NCBI GenBank assembly: GCA_905221605.1
Contig: CAJNDS010000480.1
Span: 248,001-312,000, forward strand
Length of the DNA stretch: 64,000 nucleotides
Source: Symbiodinium natans
Taxonomy: Eukaryota > Sar > Dinophyceae > Suessiales > Symbiodiniaceae
Reading direction: 5' to 3'
Shown here piece by piece: positions 10,761 through 21,880 of this stretch. Numbering within the stretch: position 1 is the stretch's first letter; every line of letters begins with the position of its first letter. The notes below the pieces were generated by a model that did no database searches, was not told the origin of the DNA, and saw only the letters and a program-made list of their open reading frames with translations. The translations under genes and the position numbers were made by a program.

Positions 10761-12150
10761 GAAGAGGTCGCCAAGGCACCTGGCCAAACTTGCACGCAGA
10801 AGCCCAAGCCGCTAGTTCGTCCTCTTGTCCAGGAGGCATCGCCGAAGGACGAGGCCCGAGATGCAGATACCACCCACCAGGACTGCCCAGACCGAAGCTG
10901 TAGCACAGCTGGAACGTTGCAGCGTGCAGGAGCCAGGATTGCAAATGGCCCAAGACGTCGAGGAAACCGGGTGCACCGGGACTCCGGACATCTCCCTGGA
11001 GCTCGGGGAGAGCTTGGTGCAGGAATTGGAATGCCTCCATTGTCACGAAAAAAGAACTCTACGTATTTTCTCCCAAAGAGTGTAGCTGTTGTTCAGGACT
11101 TCTTGGCGGCATGGCTCAGCGAGTGGATCTATTTCGTTGATCCCGTTAAGCCGTCCACTGTCCCGCTTCTCAAGTCCCCCGGCTACTGTTGGGATAAGTT
11201 GGGATGGCTTGACATCTGACACTTTCATTGCAGCTGAGGGTGGGGGGAGAGCCAGTGAAGTTCCAGGCGAGTGCTTCTGATTCACACATCTCACACTCCA
11301 AGCTTCAGGAGTCCATGCGCTCTCCAGCAATGCCCCTGACAGGTTCTCAGTGTCCTGGATGATCCCATGCAGGGAAGTCCAGCGCGCCTTGCCATCGTCA
11401 CCGCGGCACCGCATGCCACTGATGCTGTCTCCTGGCTCAAGAAGACACATGACCCTCACAATCCCTCACATGACATGTCATTGCTTTCCGTTTTCCAATG
11501 GCAGAGCAAAAGTCTCCTGAGAAACCTCCTTCATTACTCCTCACAATGTTGGCCTGGGGGTGGGGGCGGGGGGGTGGGGGTGGGGGGGGGTCAAAATTTT
11601 GTGTATTTCCCATGTGAGGCGTCTCTGAGCCGTCCGACCATTGCATGGTCTGACAGCAAACGTTGTGTGTTATAGACATAGGGCTTTCGTCCCAGTTCTG
11701 GGGTCTGTCGAGGCTCGTACCCGTCGGACTGTTGGTGCTCTTGGGACCCTTGAATAGTGATGGAGTCAATGCCATGACCGGAAAGCGGAACAAGTTTCCC
11801 AGCAGCGTGAGCAATCTCAAGGATCGCTCAGAGTCGACACTTGATTGGGGGGGATCGCAGGATCGCGATCCTGCGCACATCAGACCACGTGTGGTTTTTC
11901 TGAGCATTCTGTTTGTTGACGGCCCTGCTGTAGGAAATGTTTCCAAGGGGGGGCGCTGCGTCAGTTACCGATGGTTTCGTGGAAACATTTTGTTGGGTCG
12001 GAAATGTTACCAGGAGAACCCCCCCAGGCTTTGTAACATTTTAGCTTGTGTCTTGCCCACACAAAGACCTAAACATACATCCTTTAGTTCTCTGTCTCTT
12101 TTATGTCTTTTTTTGTTACAAGTATTGTGGGGGTGGGTTTGCACGTCTTT
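10761..12150. other. unresolved region after the propeller gene
   Basis: Possible + strand exons include about 10955-11085 (DVEETGCTGTPDISLELGES), which is acidic and open but not connected by clear splice sites. A G-tract lies at 11550-11590. I could not identify the upstream exons of the lipase-like gene that begins near 12155. Confidence 0.35.
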
Positions 12151-12154
12151 CCCA

Positions 12155-12780
12155 GATGCCCGGTGAGAGACCCGGAAATGTTTGTTGACAGCGATATTCG
12201 GCCTGGGGCTTTTATCAGAAAGTGCAACTTGCTGTTCCATCGGACCCCCCCCCCCCCAGCCGAAGAGCCTCAGGTGCTATATTTGATATTCAAAGGTTCT
12301 TCCTTCATGAACGACTTTGTGGCAAATGCTTCCGTGGGGCCAGACTATACGCCCTTTGATGCCACCTTTTCAGATCGCACGACCTTCATCCATCACGGCG
12401 CCCATCACGAGTCTTGGCTAGATGTTTGCCGCCTTACGAGTAACTTCGAAGATGGCACATCGAGAAGTCTCAGGAACAAAATCTTAGGCCATTGCACAGC
12501 TGCGGGTTCAGCAGTGGTCGGTGCTGCAGGACTGCGAGCCTTTTTAACGGTTAAAAAGGCACGCCCACTCACTTTCGAGGGCGCCATGTGACGAGGAGCA
12601 GCTGGAGCGTTGCGCCAGTGATGGAGCTCCTGGGCTCACTGGTGCACCGAGATCAGACTGTGATACTCTCTGAGTTGAAGTGCCTGAGGTGCGTCAGCTC
12701 ATCGTTGCTGGTCATTCTTTGGGTGGGCAGTACGCCGCGCCCTTAAGAATGTCTCCGGGTGTTACTTCCATGAATTTACA
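12155..12780 (+). CDS. class-3 (fungal-type) lipase-like protein
   Basis: The first block (about 12155-12420) reads VLYLIFKGSSFMNDFVANAS and then FIHHGAHHE. This fits the early beta strand and the loop before the lid in class-3 lipases. A second block (about 12675-12780) reads EVRQLIVAGHSLGGQYAA. Its G-x-S-x-G nucleophile elbow, GHSLGG, has the catalytic Ser in the middle. The blocks are in different frames and separated by about 260 bp, so an intron is inferred; it holds a perfect palindrome at 12538-12560. The enzyme would hydrolyse acyl-glycerols or related esters. The Asp and His of the triad should lie downstream but are not located, so the 3' end is unknown. A continuation near 12781-12900 (YLVRPAMADTVIQRVQHTI) is possible. 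Confidence 0.62.
12538..12560. repeat. perfect palindrome with 11-bp arms
   Basis: GCCTTTTTAAC, one base, then its exact complement GTTAAAAAGGC. It lies in the presumed intron of the lipase-like gene and could be the hairpin of a small transposed intron or another hairpin-forming site. Confidence 0.9.
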
Positions 12781-12789
12781 GGTATCTAG

Positions 12790-14410
12790 TTCGTCCTGCG
12801 ATGGCTGACACGGTCATCCAGCGCGTCCAGCACACAATCTCTGAGTTTCCTGAGGCTTTGGCCTTCATGCTTCAGGCCCACGGAGATCAGAGAACAGCGG
12901 AGCGCGCGACATCACTGACCGGGCAAGCAGCCAGGTTTTCCTGGATCAGGCCAAAGGCGCCCCGGTCCATCCGTGCCTCAACGAGGTGCCGAAGTGTGGG
13001 TAAGTGTGGAGAATCTGGCGTGTACGAGAGCCCAATTAGGTAACTCTTTCTTGGGAACCCCCACAAAACTGCAACAAGAACAACGTAAAGTCAGCCGAAA
13101 GTGTCCTGACAGGCCCGGGCGGTGGCCTTTGGCGCGCCCATGTGCTATGGGGCCGCAGAGGCCCCTGAGTCCCCGAGACAGGATTTCATGAATGCTGCAT
13201 TGATGGTTTCTGATGATGTCTGATGGTGGTTTTTGATGTTTCTTCGGAGTGCAGTCCGAGGGTTTGGATTGGGGGCAAGCATCCCAAGCAAGCAGTGTCT
13301 CTGCCGTCTAACACGATGAGTTGCTGAGTTGTTGGGAGTAGCTGCTTGGAAGGGCTTCGACGTGCGCAAGGACACTCCGTGTGGCTTTGCCTCGGTTTTG
13401 CAGACAACGAGAGGCCTACCCCCCTCTGGGCACTACAGGACTTGGCCGATTTCATTCAACAGCGCACCGTGCGGGCCCCTGAAACTTCTCGTGCAAGGGT
13501 ACGAGTTGAAGTATGTGTAAAAGGTACGCCGTAAAACGTTCGAGCCCCACGATCTTGAGGTGGTGTATGTCAATGCGGGCGACCCAGCCCCTAGGCTCTG
13601 GCCGGAGCCTCGCTCTCCCCGATGATGGCAGTTCTGTTGCTCGGGTCTGCAGTAAGTTTTTTGCTGTTTTCTGACCATGTGCGACGTTCAGGTCCGAAAT
13701 GGACTTGCAAGAGTTCATGCGGTGCCGCTCTTGTAGGTTTAAGTTGCCTTCCGTTGTCCCACAGAATCCTTCGGCGAAGTGCATTGCGAAGCCTGAAGCT
13801 CAAGGTACGCTGTTTCCTGGCTGCAGCAGAAGGCCTGGCTGCCCTGGGGAACCTCACACACTAGAGCACATACAGTTTGTACATATACTACATACATATA
13901 TATACACAGAATTTGTATACGCAAAGGAACCGGTCAACCCCATTGGAGTTCAACCCCAAGCGCTTTGGGCCCACTTTCAACGGGACCACTTTCAACGCTC
14001 ACTCTCAATGCGCAAGCAGAGAACAAACTTTTTTCACCATCCATCAAAAAACATATTCAAGTGCCAAGGCCTTCCACATGCGATCGAGGAAATATGCTCT
14101 GTATGTTTATTTCCCCCAAGAAGTGATCATCGTGATCAGACACTACGGAGATGTTCTCGATTTCATCTTTGGCGTCCTAAATCTTCAGGGATTCAAAACG
14201 CCCAAGACTGAAATCCAAGGCATGGCCCAAGAGTCTCTGGGGAATCTTCGATCTTCAGTCTTCAGTTTCAGGATACACAGCGTGATTATTCCTCAGATTG
14301 CTTGATCTGGAAATCGAAGATTGAAATGCAAGGTGCTCATGTGCAAGATGCCAGCTGATGGCAGCGGAATCGAGTACAAAAAACACAAACATATACATAA
14401 AAAAAAATAT
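12790..14410. other. unresolved region
   Basis: Short frames occur on both strands (for example about 13330-13620 and 13622-13864 on +) without recognisable motifs. Bases 13880-13920 are an AT-rich stretch rich in CATACATATATATAC. Nothing is supported between 13930 and 14400. Confidence 0.4.
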
Positions 14411-14411
14411 G

Positions 14412-15047
14412 GTCGCCCCCCCCCCCCCCCCCCCCCCCAATGGACCAACCTCCAACCCCAATGGACCCACATCGACATGTATAAGGTTCTCGAGACACTG
14501 TACCCTGCCATGCTTTTCCTGTCTACTTCTCTATGCTTTTTGTGCTTCCTGTGCATTTTTTGTGTTTTTTTTCGTGCCTGTTTGTGCTTTGTGTGTTCTT
14601 TTGTGCTTTGTTCTGTTTTTTTTTTGCACGTTTTGCACTTGTTGCACTTTTTTGCACTTTTTGCACTTGTTGCACTTTTTTGTACTTTTTGCACTTTTTG
14701 GTGTTTTTTCTAATTGCGCAATATTTTTGCAAATATTTGTCATCTTGAATGTGCTTTTCCAATCCAAAAAATCCACAAATCCAAAAGTCCAAAAGTCCAA
14801 AATCCAAAAATCCAAAAATCCAAAAATCCAAAGTTCTTCGGATTTTTGGATTTTTGGATTTTTGGATTTTTGGATTTTTTGATTTTTTTTCATTTTTTGG
14901 ATTGGAAAAGCACATTCAAGAGGACAAATATTTGCAAAAATATTGCGAAATTAAAAAAGCACCAAAAAGTGCAAAAAAACACAAACAAGTGCAAAAAACA
15001 CAAAAAAAGTGCAAAAGTGCAAACAAGTGCAAAAAGTGCAAAAAAGT
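14412..15047. repeat. palindromic fold-back element, copy 1
   Basis: It begins with a C-tract (14415-14438) and the tag CAATGGACCAACC. Next come a T-rich stretch of GCACTTTTTG units (14520-14710), a unique arm (14711-14770), AAAAATCC octamers (14770-14830), a short core relic (14830-14841), GGATTTTT octamers, and the complementary unique arm (about 14895-14960). An A-rich complement of the first stretch closes it (to 15047). The two unique arms match over about 55 bp with only a few differences. The whole is a roughly 530-bp imperfect inverted repeat. Frames through it encode only low-complexity peptides. Confidence 0.92.
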
Positions 15048-15745
15048 CCAGCCCCAGGGGTTGGAGCTGGAGAAAGGCTGGAGGGCTGGAAGGCTGGAAG
15101 GCTGAAGAGGGTTTGGAAGGCTGCAAGGGAGCTCAAGCGGGAAGGCGGAAGGCTGCAAGGCTTGTGGGCTGGAAGGCTGGAAGGCTTGAAGGCGGGAGGT
15201 CCAGCCCCAGCCCTCCAGCCTTCCAGCCTTCCAGCCTTCCAGCCTTCCAGCCTTCCAGCCTTCCAGCCTTCCAGCCTTCCAGCCTTCCAGCCTTCCAGCC
15301 TTCCAGCCTTCCAGCCTGCCTTCCAGCCTTCCAGCCTTCCAGCCTTCCAGCCTGCCTTCCAGCCTTCCAGCCTTCCAGCCTTCCAAGGCTGGAAGGCTGG
15401 AAGGGCTGGGGCTGGAGGAAGGCTGGAGGGCTGGAGAAAGGCTGGAAGGCTGGAGGGCTGGAGGGCTGGAAGGCTGGAAGGCTGGAGGGTTCGAAGGCTG
15501 GAAGGCTGGAGGCCCCAGCCTTCAACCCCTAGCCAGCCTTCAACCCTTTCAGCCTTCCTGGCTTCAACCCCTCCAAACCTCCTAGCCTTCAGCAGCCCTC
15601 CAGCCTTCCAGCCTTCAACCAGTCTGGAAGGCTGGAGGGGTTGAAGGCTGGCGGGGTTGAAGGCTGGAAGGCTGAGGGGGCGATTGCTTGAAGGCATTCC
15701 AGCTTCCACCCCTTTCACCCCCTCCAGCTTTCCAGCCTTCACCTA
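15048..15745. repeat. alternating-strand satellite CCAGCCTT / AAGGCTGG
   Basis: Tandem units of CCAGCCTT and GGCTGGAAGGCT switch orientation at least five times: AAGGCTGG at 15070-15200, CCAGCCTT at 15210-15385, AAGGCTGG at 15386-15510, CCAGCCTT variants at 15515-15620, then shorter blocks. The longest block is 15210-15385. The sequence can form long hairpins. The open frames through it on both strands are repeat artefacts. Confidence 0.95.
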
Positions 15746-15892
15746 AGGCTGAAGGCTGGATCACATCATGCTGGGATTTACAAAAACGGATTTAAACAAA
15801 TATTTTATACTACCTCTGCGGCCAGTGCGGCTGGGCGGGCCCCCACATATTTAAAAGCGTCACCGTAGATGTATATATATGCTCACCCCCCT

Positions 15893-16672
15893 CCCCCCCC
15901 CAATGGACCAACCGCGAAATGAAAAGGACAGGAAAAACTAGTTGTTTTTGTCGTGCTTTGTGTTTTCTTGCGTGTTTTGCCTTATTTCTTGTGCTTTTTG
16001 TGCATTTCGTGCATTGTTGCAATTTTCTGGTGTTTTTTGCACTTTTGCACTTGTTTTGCTTTTTTGCACTTTTGCACTTTTTTGGCTTTTTAGACTTTTT
16101 TTTGTTTTTCGCACTTTTGCACTTTTATTTTTTGTGCATTGTTTTCATATACTGTGTTTTTTTTTCTATGCTTGTCTTATGCATAGAAATCCAAAAATCC
16201 AAAAATCCAAAAATCCAAAAATCCAAAAATCCAAAAATCCAAAGTTCTCCGGACAATCTCCCAGGAAACTTTGGATTTTTGGATTTTTGGATTTTTGGAT
16301 TTTTGGATTTTTGGATTTTTGGATTTTTGGATTTTTGGATTTTTGGATTTTTGGATTTTTGGATTTTTGTATTTTTGGTTTTTTGGGATTTTTGGAATTT
16401 TTGATTTTTGGATTTTTGGATTTTTTGGATTTTTGGATTTTTGGGATTTTTGGGATTTTTTGGCTTTTTTGGAGTTTTGGATTTTGTGGGGATTTTTGGA
16501 TTTTTGGATTTTTTGGGGATTTTTGGATTTTTGGATTTTTGGATTTTTGGATTTTTGGATTTTTGGATTTTTGGATTTTTGGATTTTTGGATTTTTGGAT
16601 TTTTGGATTTTTGGATTTTTGGATTTTTGGATTTTTGGATTTTTGGATTTTTGGATTTTTGATGATTTTTGT
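15893..16672. repeat. palindromic fold-back element, copy 2
   Basis: A C-tract and the tag AATGGACCAACCGCGAAATG (15902-15921) come first. They are followed by T-rich GCACTTTTGC-type sequence (15940-16180), AAAAATCC octamers (16188-16240), a 32-bp core (16241-16272), then a long GGATTTTT octamer array to about 16660 with some variant units. The arms on each side of the core are reverse complements of each other. Confidence 0.93.
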
Positions 16673-17340
16673 GATTTTTGTGATTTTTCACATTCGAGGT
16701 TGGCTCATATTCGTTCTCCTTTTTTTGAATGAAAGGAGGGCGACCATTCAAATGTACCCTTATCAGAATTTCAAATGCGTCCTACCTACTCGAAACGTGA
16801 ACACTACATTCATCGCACAACTAAATAGCATATTCAATAAGATTTTGAATATGATGTTTCTGTATATGAGGACCAGGTAAAGTCTTGCCTATTCAAATCA
16901 CTGAGAAAAGCACGTACATGGGTTATGCACAGGCCTTTGCCAAGGAGGCTTAAACAGAGAAGGCCTATATGTGCAAATATCGACTTTTGCATTTGAAAGA
17001 AACTGAAATATCCTTTTTTTTTTTCAATAAGAACCATTCTGGGATCACAGTACCTGCTGTTTAAGAAAAAGTCTATATCTCATGAACACCCTTTCTTTGC
17101 GATAACGATTTAGTTCTTCTGATCTTTTAATTCAAGCTCTTAATATTGCATTGCCCCCTGTGATTATTGCAGCAAAGCCTGCTCGAATCGCATTAACGTC
17201 TTAACTACTCGATTGAAAACTGTGCCAAAAAAAGCTAAGTAGCCTGTTCAAGAAGCCAATAAGGTTTTGAAAACATCCTACTCGAAAAGCCAACAAGAGG
17301 TTGAGCAGAAGAATTCAAGACAGTAATAGGGCTTGGGTCC
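16673..17340. other. AT-rich unique segment between fold-back copies
   Basis: About 670 bp, clearly richer in A/T than the gene-bearing DNA around it, with no tandem repeat and no convincing frame. It contains T-runs near 17012-17024. Its origin is unknown; an organelle-derived insertion is one possibility that I cannot test here. Confidence 0.55.
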
Positions 17341-17359
17341 AATACAGGGCTAGTGAACT

Positions 17360-17668
17360 GTCCCATTGGACCAACCGCGAAATGGAAAAGAAGTCCAAAA
17401 GTCCGAAAGTCCAAAAACCCAAAAATCCAAAAATCCAAAAACCCAAAAATCCAAAAATCCAAAAATCCAAAAATCCAAAGTTTTCTGGGAGATTGTCCGG
17501 AGAACTTTGGGTTTTTGGATTTTTGGATTTTTGGACTTTTTGATTTTTAGATTTTTGGGTTTTGTGCTTTTCATGTTATTTGTGCTTTTTCATGCTTTTT
17601 CGTGCCTTTTTGCACTTTTTGCACTTCTTGCACTTTTTGCACTTTTTGCACTTTTTTGCACTTTTTGA
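17360..17668. repeat. palindromic fold-back element, copy 3 (core inverted)
   Basis: The tag ATTGGACCAACCGCGAAATG (17364-17383) is followed by AAAGTCC/AAAAATCC units (17393-17476), a 32-bp core (17477-17508), GGATTTTT units (to about 17560) and T-rich GCACTTTTTGC sequence to 17668. The core is the reverse complement of the copy-2 core with one difference, while the tag and the octamer arms keep the same orientation. Confidence 0.93.
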
Positions 17669-18850
17669 AAAACAGACGCCGTGCATATTGTTTTTGAACA
17701 ACTTCCCTGTGTAGCTTCACGCGCCAACCGGCGATTTTCGCGAGGTCTCGAGCTTCTCAATGCGCATCCTGGACTATGCCGCGGGCGGCTTGGCACAGAA
17801 GGCGCAGGAGCCCCGTTCTTGGCCACTGGTGGCTTGAAGGCGCTTTGTGGTCACTTTGGTGCTGGTCCCTTTTTCTGGATGCCCTCACTACATGGCGACG
17901 CAATACAACTCTGACCCACAAAAAGACAAGACTTCTCAGAGCTGAGCACAGCTCTGCGGACATACCTGATGCCGAACTTTGTTTGAAGAGTTCCGGCTCG
18001 ACGATCTGCTTTGATCATGTGGGCGTGACAGGTGTCAAGCTTGTCTTTCATATACAGACCAAATCACGGTGCATTCACAGGCCACCTCTAGGCCAACCAG
18101 CCTCGATGTCTTAAGCCACAGCCCAGAGGTCAAAACTCGACAGCGCTCACGGGTTTCCAATGGACATGCCCGCGCTGTGGGGTCTGCACTTGCAGAGATC
18201 CCAGCCAAGAAATCTCGATAACTCTCGATAAATGCGTCTGGAATCCGGCCAATCAACGATTGCACAACATCATGATCTCAAGAAAAAGGATCCAGGCTCA
18301 GTTCTAGGCAGCAGCATGTGTTGCCTATTGATTTGTGTTTTAAATGTCTTCGTTGCTGGCACTCGCGCAGGAGATGCTGAAGCGTCCCGACATTGAGAAA
18401 CACCTGTCCAAGACTTAGCCAACAGCAACTCTACTTGCACTGAATCAGATCTTCATCTATTCCCTCAGGTTGCGACCGGGAGCCTGCTATGTCCACCTGT
18501 CTCAGGTTCGTGTTTTAGCCAAGGAGAGACATGTTGTGACCAGTTTGAAATGCCGTTCGTGGGCAGTTGCAGAGTCGAGCTCACAGGACTTTTTTCTCTG
18601 GAGGCCATTGAGCTATGCCAGTCTGCGTCTCGGATGTTCGCAGAGCACCGTGAGCCGTGTGCCTGATCCTTGCGCAAGGAATGAACATTGAGGACCACAG
18701 CCTCTCCAAAGGCTATATCCCAGCCTTGTGTGCTTGGCAGCAGTTTCTTCCAAGCGGTTCCGATGTGCTGAGCACTACCTTTGCAGAAAGGTGCTGTGAG
18801 CTGCATTTCGAGAGCTCTCTCTTGTGAGGTGCTGCCTTTGATCCCATCGC
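17669..18850. other. no gene supported
   Basis: Overlapping short frames on both strands (for example 17776-18114 on + and 17851-18051 on -). None carries a recognisable motif or a convincing exon border. Confidence 0.4.
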
Positions 18851-19054
18851 TGCGGGCGGGTTGTGGGATGAGAACGGGCAGACGCTCGTGGACGAGGACC
18901 TGCATTAGCACTGCTTGCACCAAGCCGCCCAACACACGTACAGCACAGTCTCATTTTGCAGGCCGGCCACGGCGTGGTCTAATTTGTCCGGACGCGATGT
19001 CGGAGCCCACATGGAGTTGGCAATGGCGCTGCTCGCAGAGTCGGCGGAGTATGA
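18851..19054 (+). CDS. two candidate exons of an unidentified gene
   Basis: The first block (about 18830-18892) reads AAFDPIAAGGLWDENGQTLV and DEDL. It can end at a GC donor just after that. The second block follows a strong acceptor (TTTTGCAG near 18960) and reads PATAWSNLSGRDVGAHMELA and MALLAESAEYE, ending at GAG|GTGAAC at 19054. Both are hydrophilic, coding-like, in compatible splice context and on the + strand. I do not recognise the family, and flanking exons are not located. Confidence 0.35.
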
Positions 19055-19059
19055 GGTGA

Positions 19060-19850
19060 ACTCACTGAGATCTCCAAGGGGAGGTGTCGGATCCTACTTT
19101 CCGGGGCCACGGACGTTGCGACGGCGGGCGCGGTCAGGGCTTGCACGCCGTGAAGGATTGCCGAATGATGCTCCTGTCATCGGTTTCCTGTGGCCAAGCA
19201 AGTCAGGAGAAGAAAAGTCTTGAAGCCTGCCTTAGCCTTCGCCGATTCCAAACTTGCTGCAGACCATGGCTGTGTTGCCAGTGTTCCATCCGCAGCCATT
19301 GAGGACTCTACATGCATTAGAGCAACCACAGGATACCATGGGTAACCATGCCCATTCAGCAAAAGTTGTCGCTACAGCTTGCACACATGTGCATTACCCA
19401 CAGTTGCACACACTTGCACACCGAGCTACAGCCCTGCCATGGCCGCCATGGCGGCCCTGCGGCGGGCCATGCCTTCGAGGTGTGTCCTGAAGTTCCTAAA
19501 GATGCGTTGCAAGATGCAGTGCAGGAGGCATTGCAAGTGTGGGGAGGGGGGGGGAGGTGTTTTTTGGAGAATCTGGGCATCCTGGTGCTGTCTGGCTTGT
19601 AGGGGCTAAAGTCTCTTTGTAAAGTTAGCAGATATCAACGACAGCGGACGAAGGCCATTGACCGTTGCCTATCTTTCATGTCTCAGTTATGAGATATCTT
19701 CAGTAAACAGACGTTGTGACAACAGGTGATGGCGCGTGATAGCAAGTGGTTGCGCGACAGCATGCGATACTCATGTTCTGTGGTTGTGTTGGTGTGTGTC
19801 AAAGCTGTGCGCGGAAGCCTGCTGTTTCAACGCATATCGTAGCGACAAGC
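19060..19850. other. no gene supported
   Basis: Short frames only. A G-tract (19541-19554) and a TTGCACACA-rich stretch near 19400 are the only visible low-complexity features. Confidence 0.45.
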
Positions 19851-19851
19851 C

Positions 19852-20490
19852 ATGGACGCGAGCACTTCGTCAACGAGCAGGTATGACAGCTGCTCGGATG
19901 CAGAAGAGGAGTTTTCTTCCATGCGCTTTAAACTTCCAAACCTGTTCCTTGTGAATCTGAGGCAAAGTGATCATGGGGACCTTTCAGCGTATGACCTGGA
20001 CATTTGCCTTGACCCATGCCACCGTGACCACACTGATGATGTATGCAAGCTCAGCCATGAGCTTAGCAGATGGGTTGTTTCATGTAGCTTCCTGTGTGCT
20101 TTCTTTCTGATTGCTCTGTGCACTGCAGGCTCTGGGACACTTCACTGGAAACTTGTCAAATGCCTTGTTGTTCTCAGCCCAGCCCCTACATTGCCCTACA
20201 TGCGAAACGGGCATCTGCAAATCCGACACATCCCAGCCTCCTCCGGATCCGTGCGCAAGGTTAGCCTCACAGCCTCCCTGGCCGTAGCTCCGCTGATCGT
20301 CAGCACTTGTGGCCCGAAACGAGGCACCATGCCCGAGACAAGCTGCCCACCTGCTAGCACATGCTAGCATGCAAGCCTCTCAAGACAGGTCTTCTTGTCG
20401 GCCTTGTTGGTTGCACCACCTATGTGCTCTTCTTCGTTGTGGCAGTGTTCCTCTGTAGTTCAAGTGGAGGAGGTGAGGTGCTTAGATTGG
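19852..20490 (+). CDS. small cysteine-containing single-helix membrane protein, unidentified
   Basis: ATG at 19852 opens a first exon reading MDASTSSTSRYDSCSDAEEE and then a FKLPNLFLVNLRQSDHGD segment, ending at a GT donor after HTDD near 20040. A second exon after an acceptor near 20130 reads ALGHFTGNLSNALLFSAQPL and a Cys-rich CPTCETGICKSD, ending at a GT donor near 20261. A third block (20369-20460) reads CKPLKTGLLVGLVG and TTYVLFFVVAVFLC, one clear membrane helix. Domain order would be an acidic cytosolic head, a Cys-x2-Cys region and a membrane anchor. No family is recognised. The 3' end is uncertain; an open frame continues to 20606. Confidence 0.45.
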
Positions 20491-20699
20491 CTGGAGCTTT
20501 TCGTCCGCTTCGCCCCCAAGTCTGTCTACTAGCTGATTCAGCTCTGGAATCTCTGAATCCGCATTGCATTGCACGGCTTTCTTATCTTCCGCAGAGCATG
20601 TTTTGACCTTTGGCTATGTCTTCGCATACGTGAGAGAGGCTGCAACTGCGAGAGCAGTGGTGCGAGGGGCTTTGCTTTCGTCTCTTGATTGCACGGGGC

Positions 20700-20765
20700 G
20701 CAACCCTCAGCCCTCAACCCTACCCCCTATAACCGGTAACCCCTCTGACCCCTAACCCCCAACTC
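20700..20765. repeat. degenerate CCCTAA-type tract
   Basis: CCCTCAACCCTACCCCC and CCCCTAACCCCCAA variants over about 60 bp, a decayed telomere-like patch. Confidence 0.7.
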
Positions 20766-21784
20766 CCTGCCGGCCTTGTAGCAACAAGGTTGGCGCAGCC
20801 TTCGGCGGCCTTGGGGCTGGCATCCTTTGGCCCAGCCAAGGGGCCTTTTTCTCCGCTGTGGCCGGATGCCCGTCTGCAGGGGATGTGAAGAGGAAGCACA
20901 CATTGACTCCACCGACATACACGGACTGTTGAGGTACAGCTGTTGGCTGAGTCAGGGCCAGGGCCTCGAATCGAGAGGCCAGACGTGAAAGCTGTTGTGC
21001 CGAAGCAGCTGAGGTCAGCCGCCGGTGGCCAGAGTGGCCCTACGGGCCAGAGCACTCGTGAGGCACGACGCGAGAACGATTGTTGCGCCGTGTTTGTGGG
21101 TCTGCGGGCCGATTGCCAGGAAGCCTTGAGCCACCTTACCGGCAAGCTGTCGTCCTCCTTTGCTTTCGGTTTGCTGGTGGCAGAATCTTGCTCCAATCAA
21201 AATCAGTCTCGTGGAGTATTGTCCAGATTTCACGTTGCGACGGCCTGCATGCCAAGGAGGGCAGCACCAAACTTCTCCTGGCAGACGCTCTGCTAACAGG
21301 GTCCTTAGCAAGGAAGATCTGTCTGTTTACATGAAGCCATGGCATGTCAATAGCATCAGTTCTTGAACTCGGCAAGTATCTTGCGATTGTTGCACTGAAG
21401 GTTCACATGTCTCGTGGGGGGTGAGTGTTTTGGGGTACGTCTCCTTCTGTGAACCCACGAGGCTGTGCACACACCCGACTGAGGTGTTGCTCACATACAC
21501 GACCCTTCTCTGCACTTCATGCTTGGTAGCAGCATGTAGCGATTTGGAGCTCGCTTAATGGCCAAACCTGTGGCACTCTCAGGAAAGTGGAGGTTTGGTC
21601 ATCCTGGATCTTCTTTTCCGCTCTTGTTCTGGCTGTGTTGGCAGCTTGAGCAGCAAGAGCCATGACTTTGTCAGAAGAGATCCGAGCAAAAAGTTCAAAA
21701 GTTCACCCGAGCCTGAGAGGCAATGGTGGCTTTCGCTCTGAGCACGGACATCTTTCCTGGGTGGACCACTCCGAGGTTCTTTCT
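20766..21784 (+). other. unresolved region with one likely exon
   Basis: About 21182-21300 after an acceptor (GTGGCAG) reads NLAPIKISLVEYCPDFTLRR and then PACQGGQHQTSPGRRSANR, up to a GT donor. It looks coding but is unidentified. The stretch 20940-21140 is open in frames on both strands and cannot be resolved. No gene is seen at 21370-21784. Confidence 0.35.
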
Positions 21785-21880
21785 TGAGTGGTTTAGGGTT
21801 CAGGGTTTAGGGTTTAGGGTTAGGGTTTAGTGTTTAGGGTTCAGGGTTTCGGGTTTAGGGTTTGGGGTTTAGAGTTCCTT
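21785..21880 (+). repeat. degenerate interstitial TTTAGGG tract
   Basis: TTTAGGG units mixed with TTCAGGG, TTTCGGG and TTTGGGG variants; about 12 units, same orientation as the arrays at 7.8-8.3 kb. Confidence 0.9.

Noticed and set aside
11437..11946. 169-residue minus frame with a polyproline run
   Set aside because: The proline run is the complement of the G-tract at 11550-11590; the rest has no family resemblance.
14293..17668. Long open frames encoding KNPKIQKS/FWIFGFLD repeats on both strands
   Set aside because: They are direct translations of the AAAAATCC/GGATTTTT octamers, open in several frames at once, without starts or splice context.
20720..21196. 159-residue minus-strand frame
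   Set aside because: Overlaps equally open + frames, no motif, and contradicts the uniform + orientation of supported genes.
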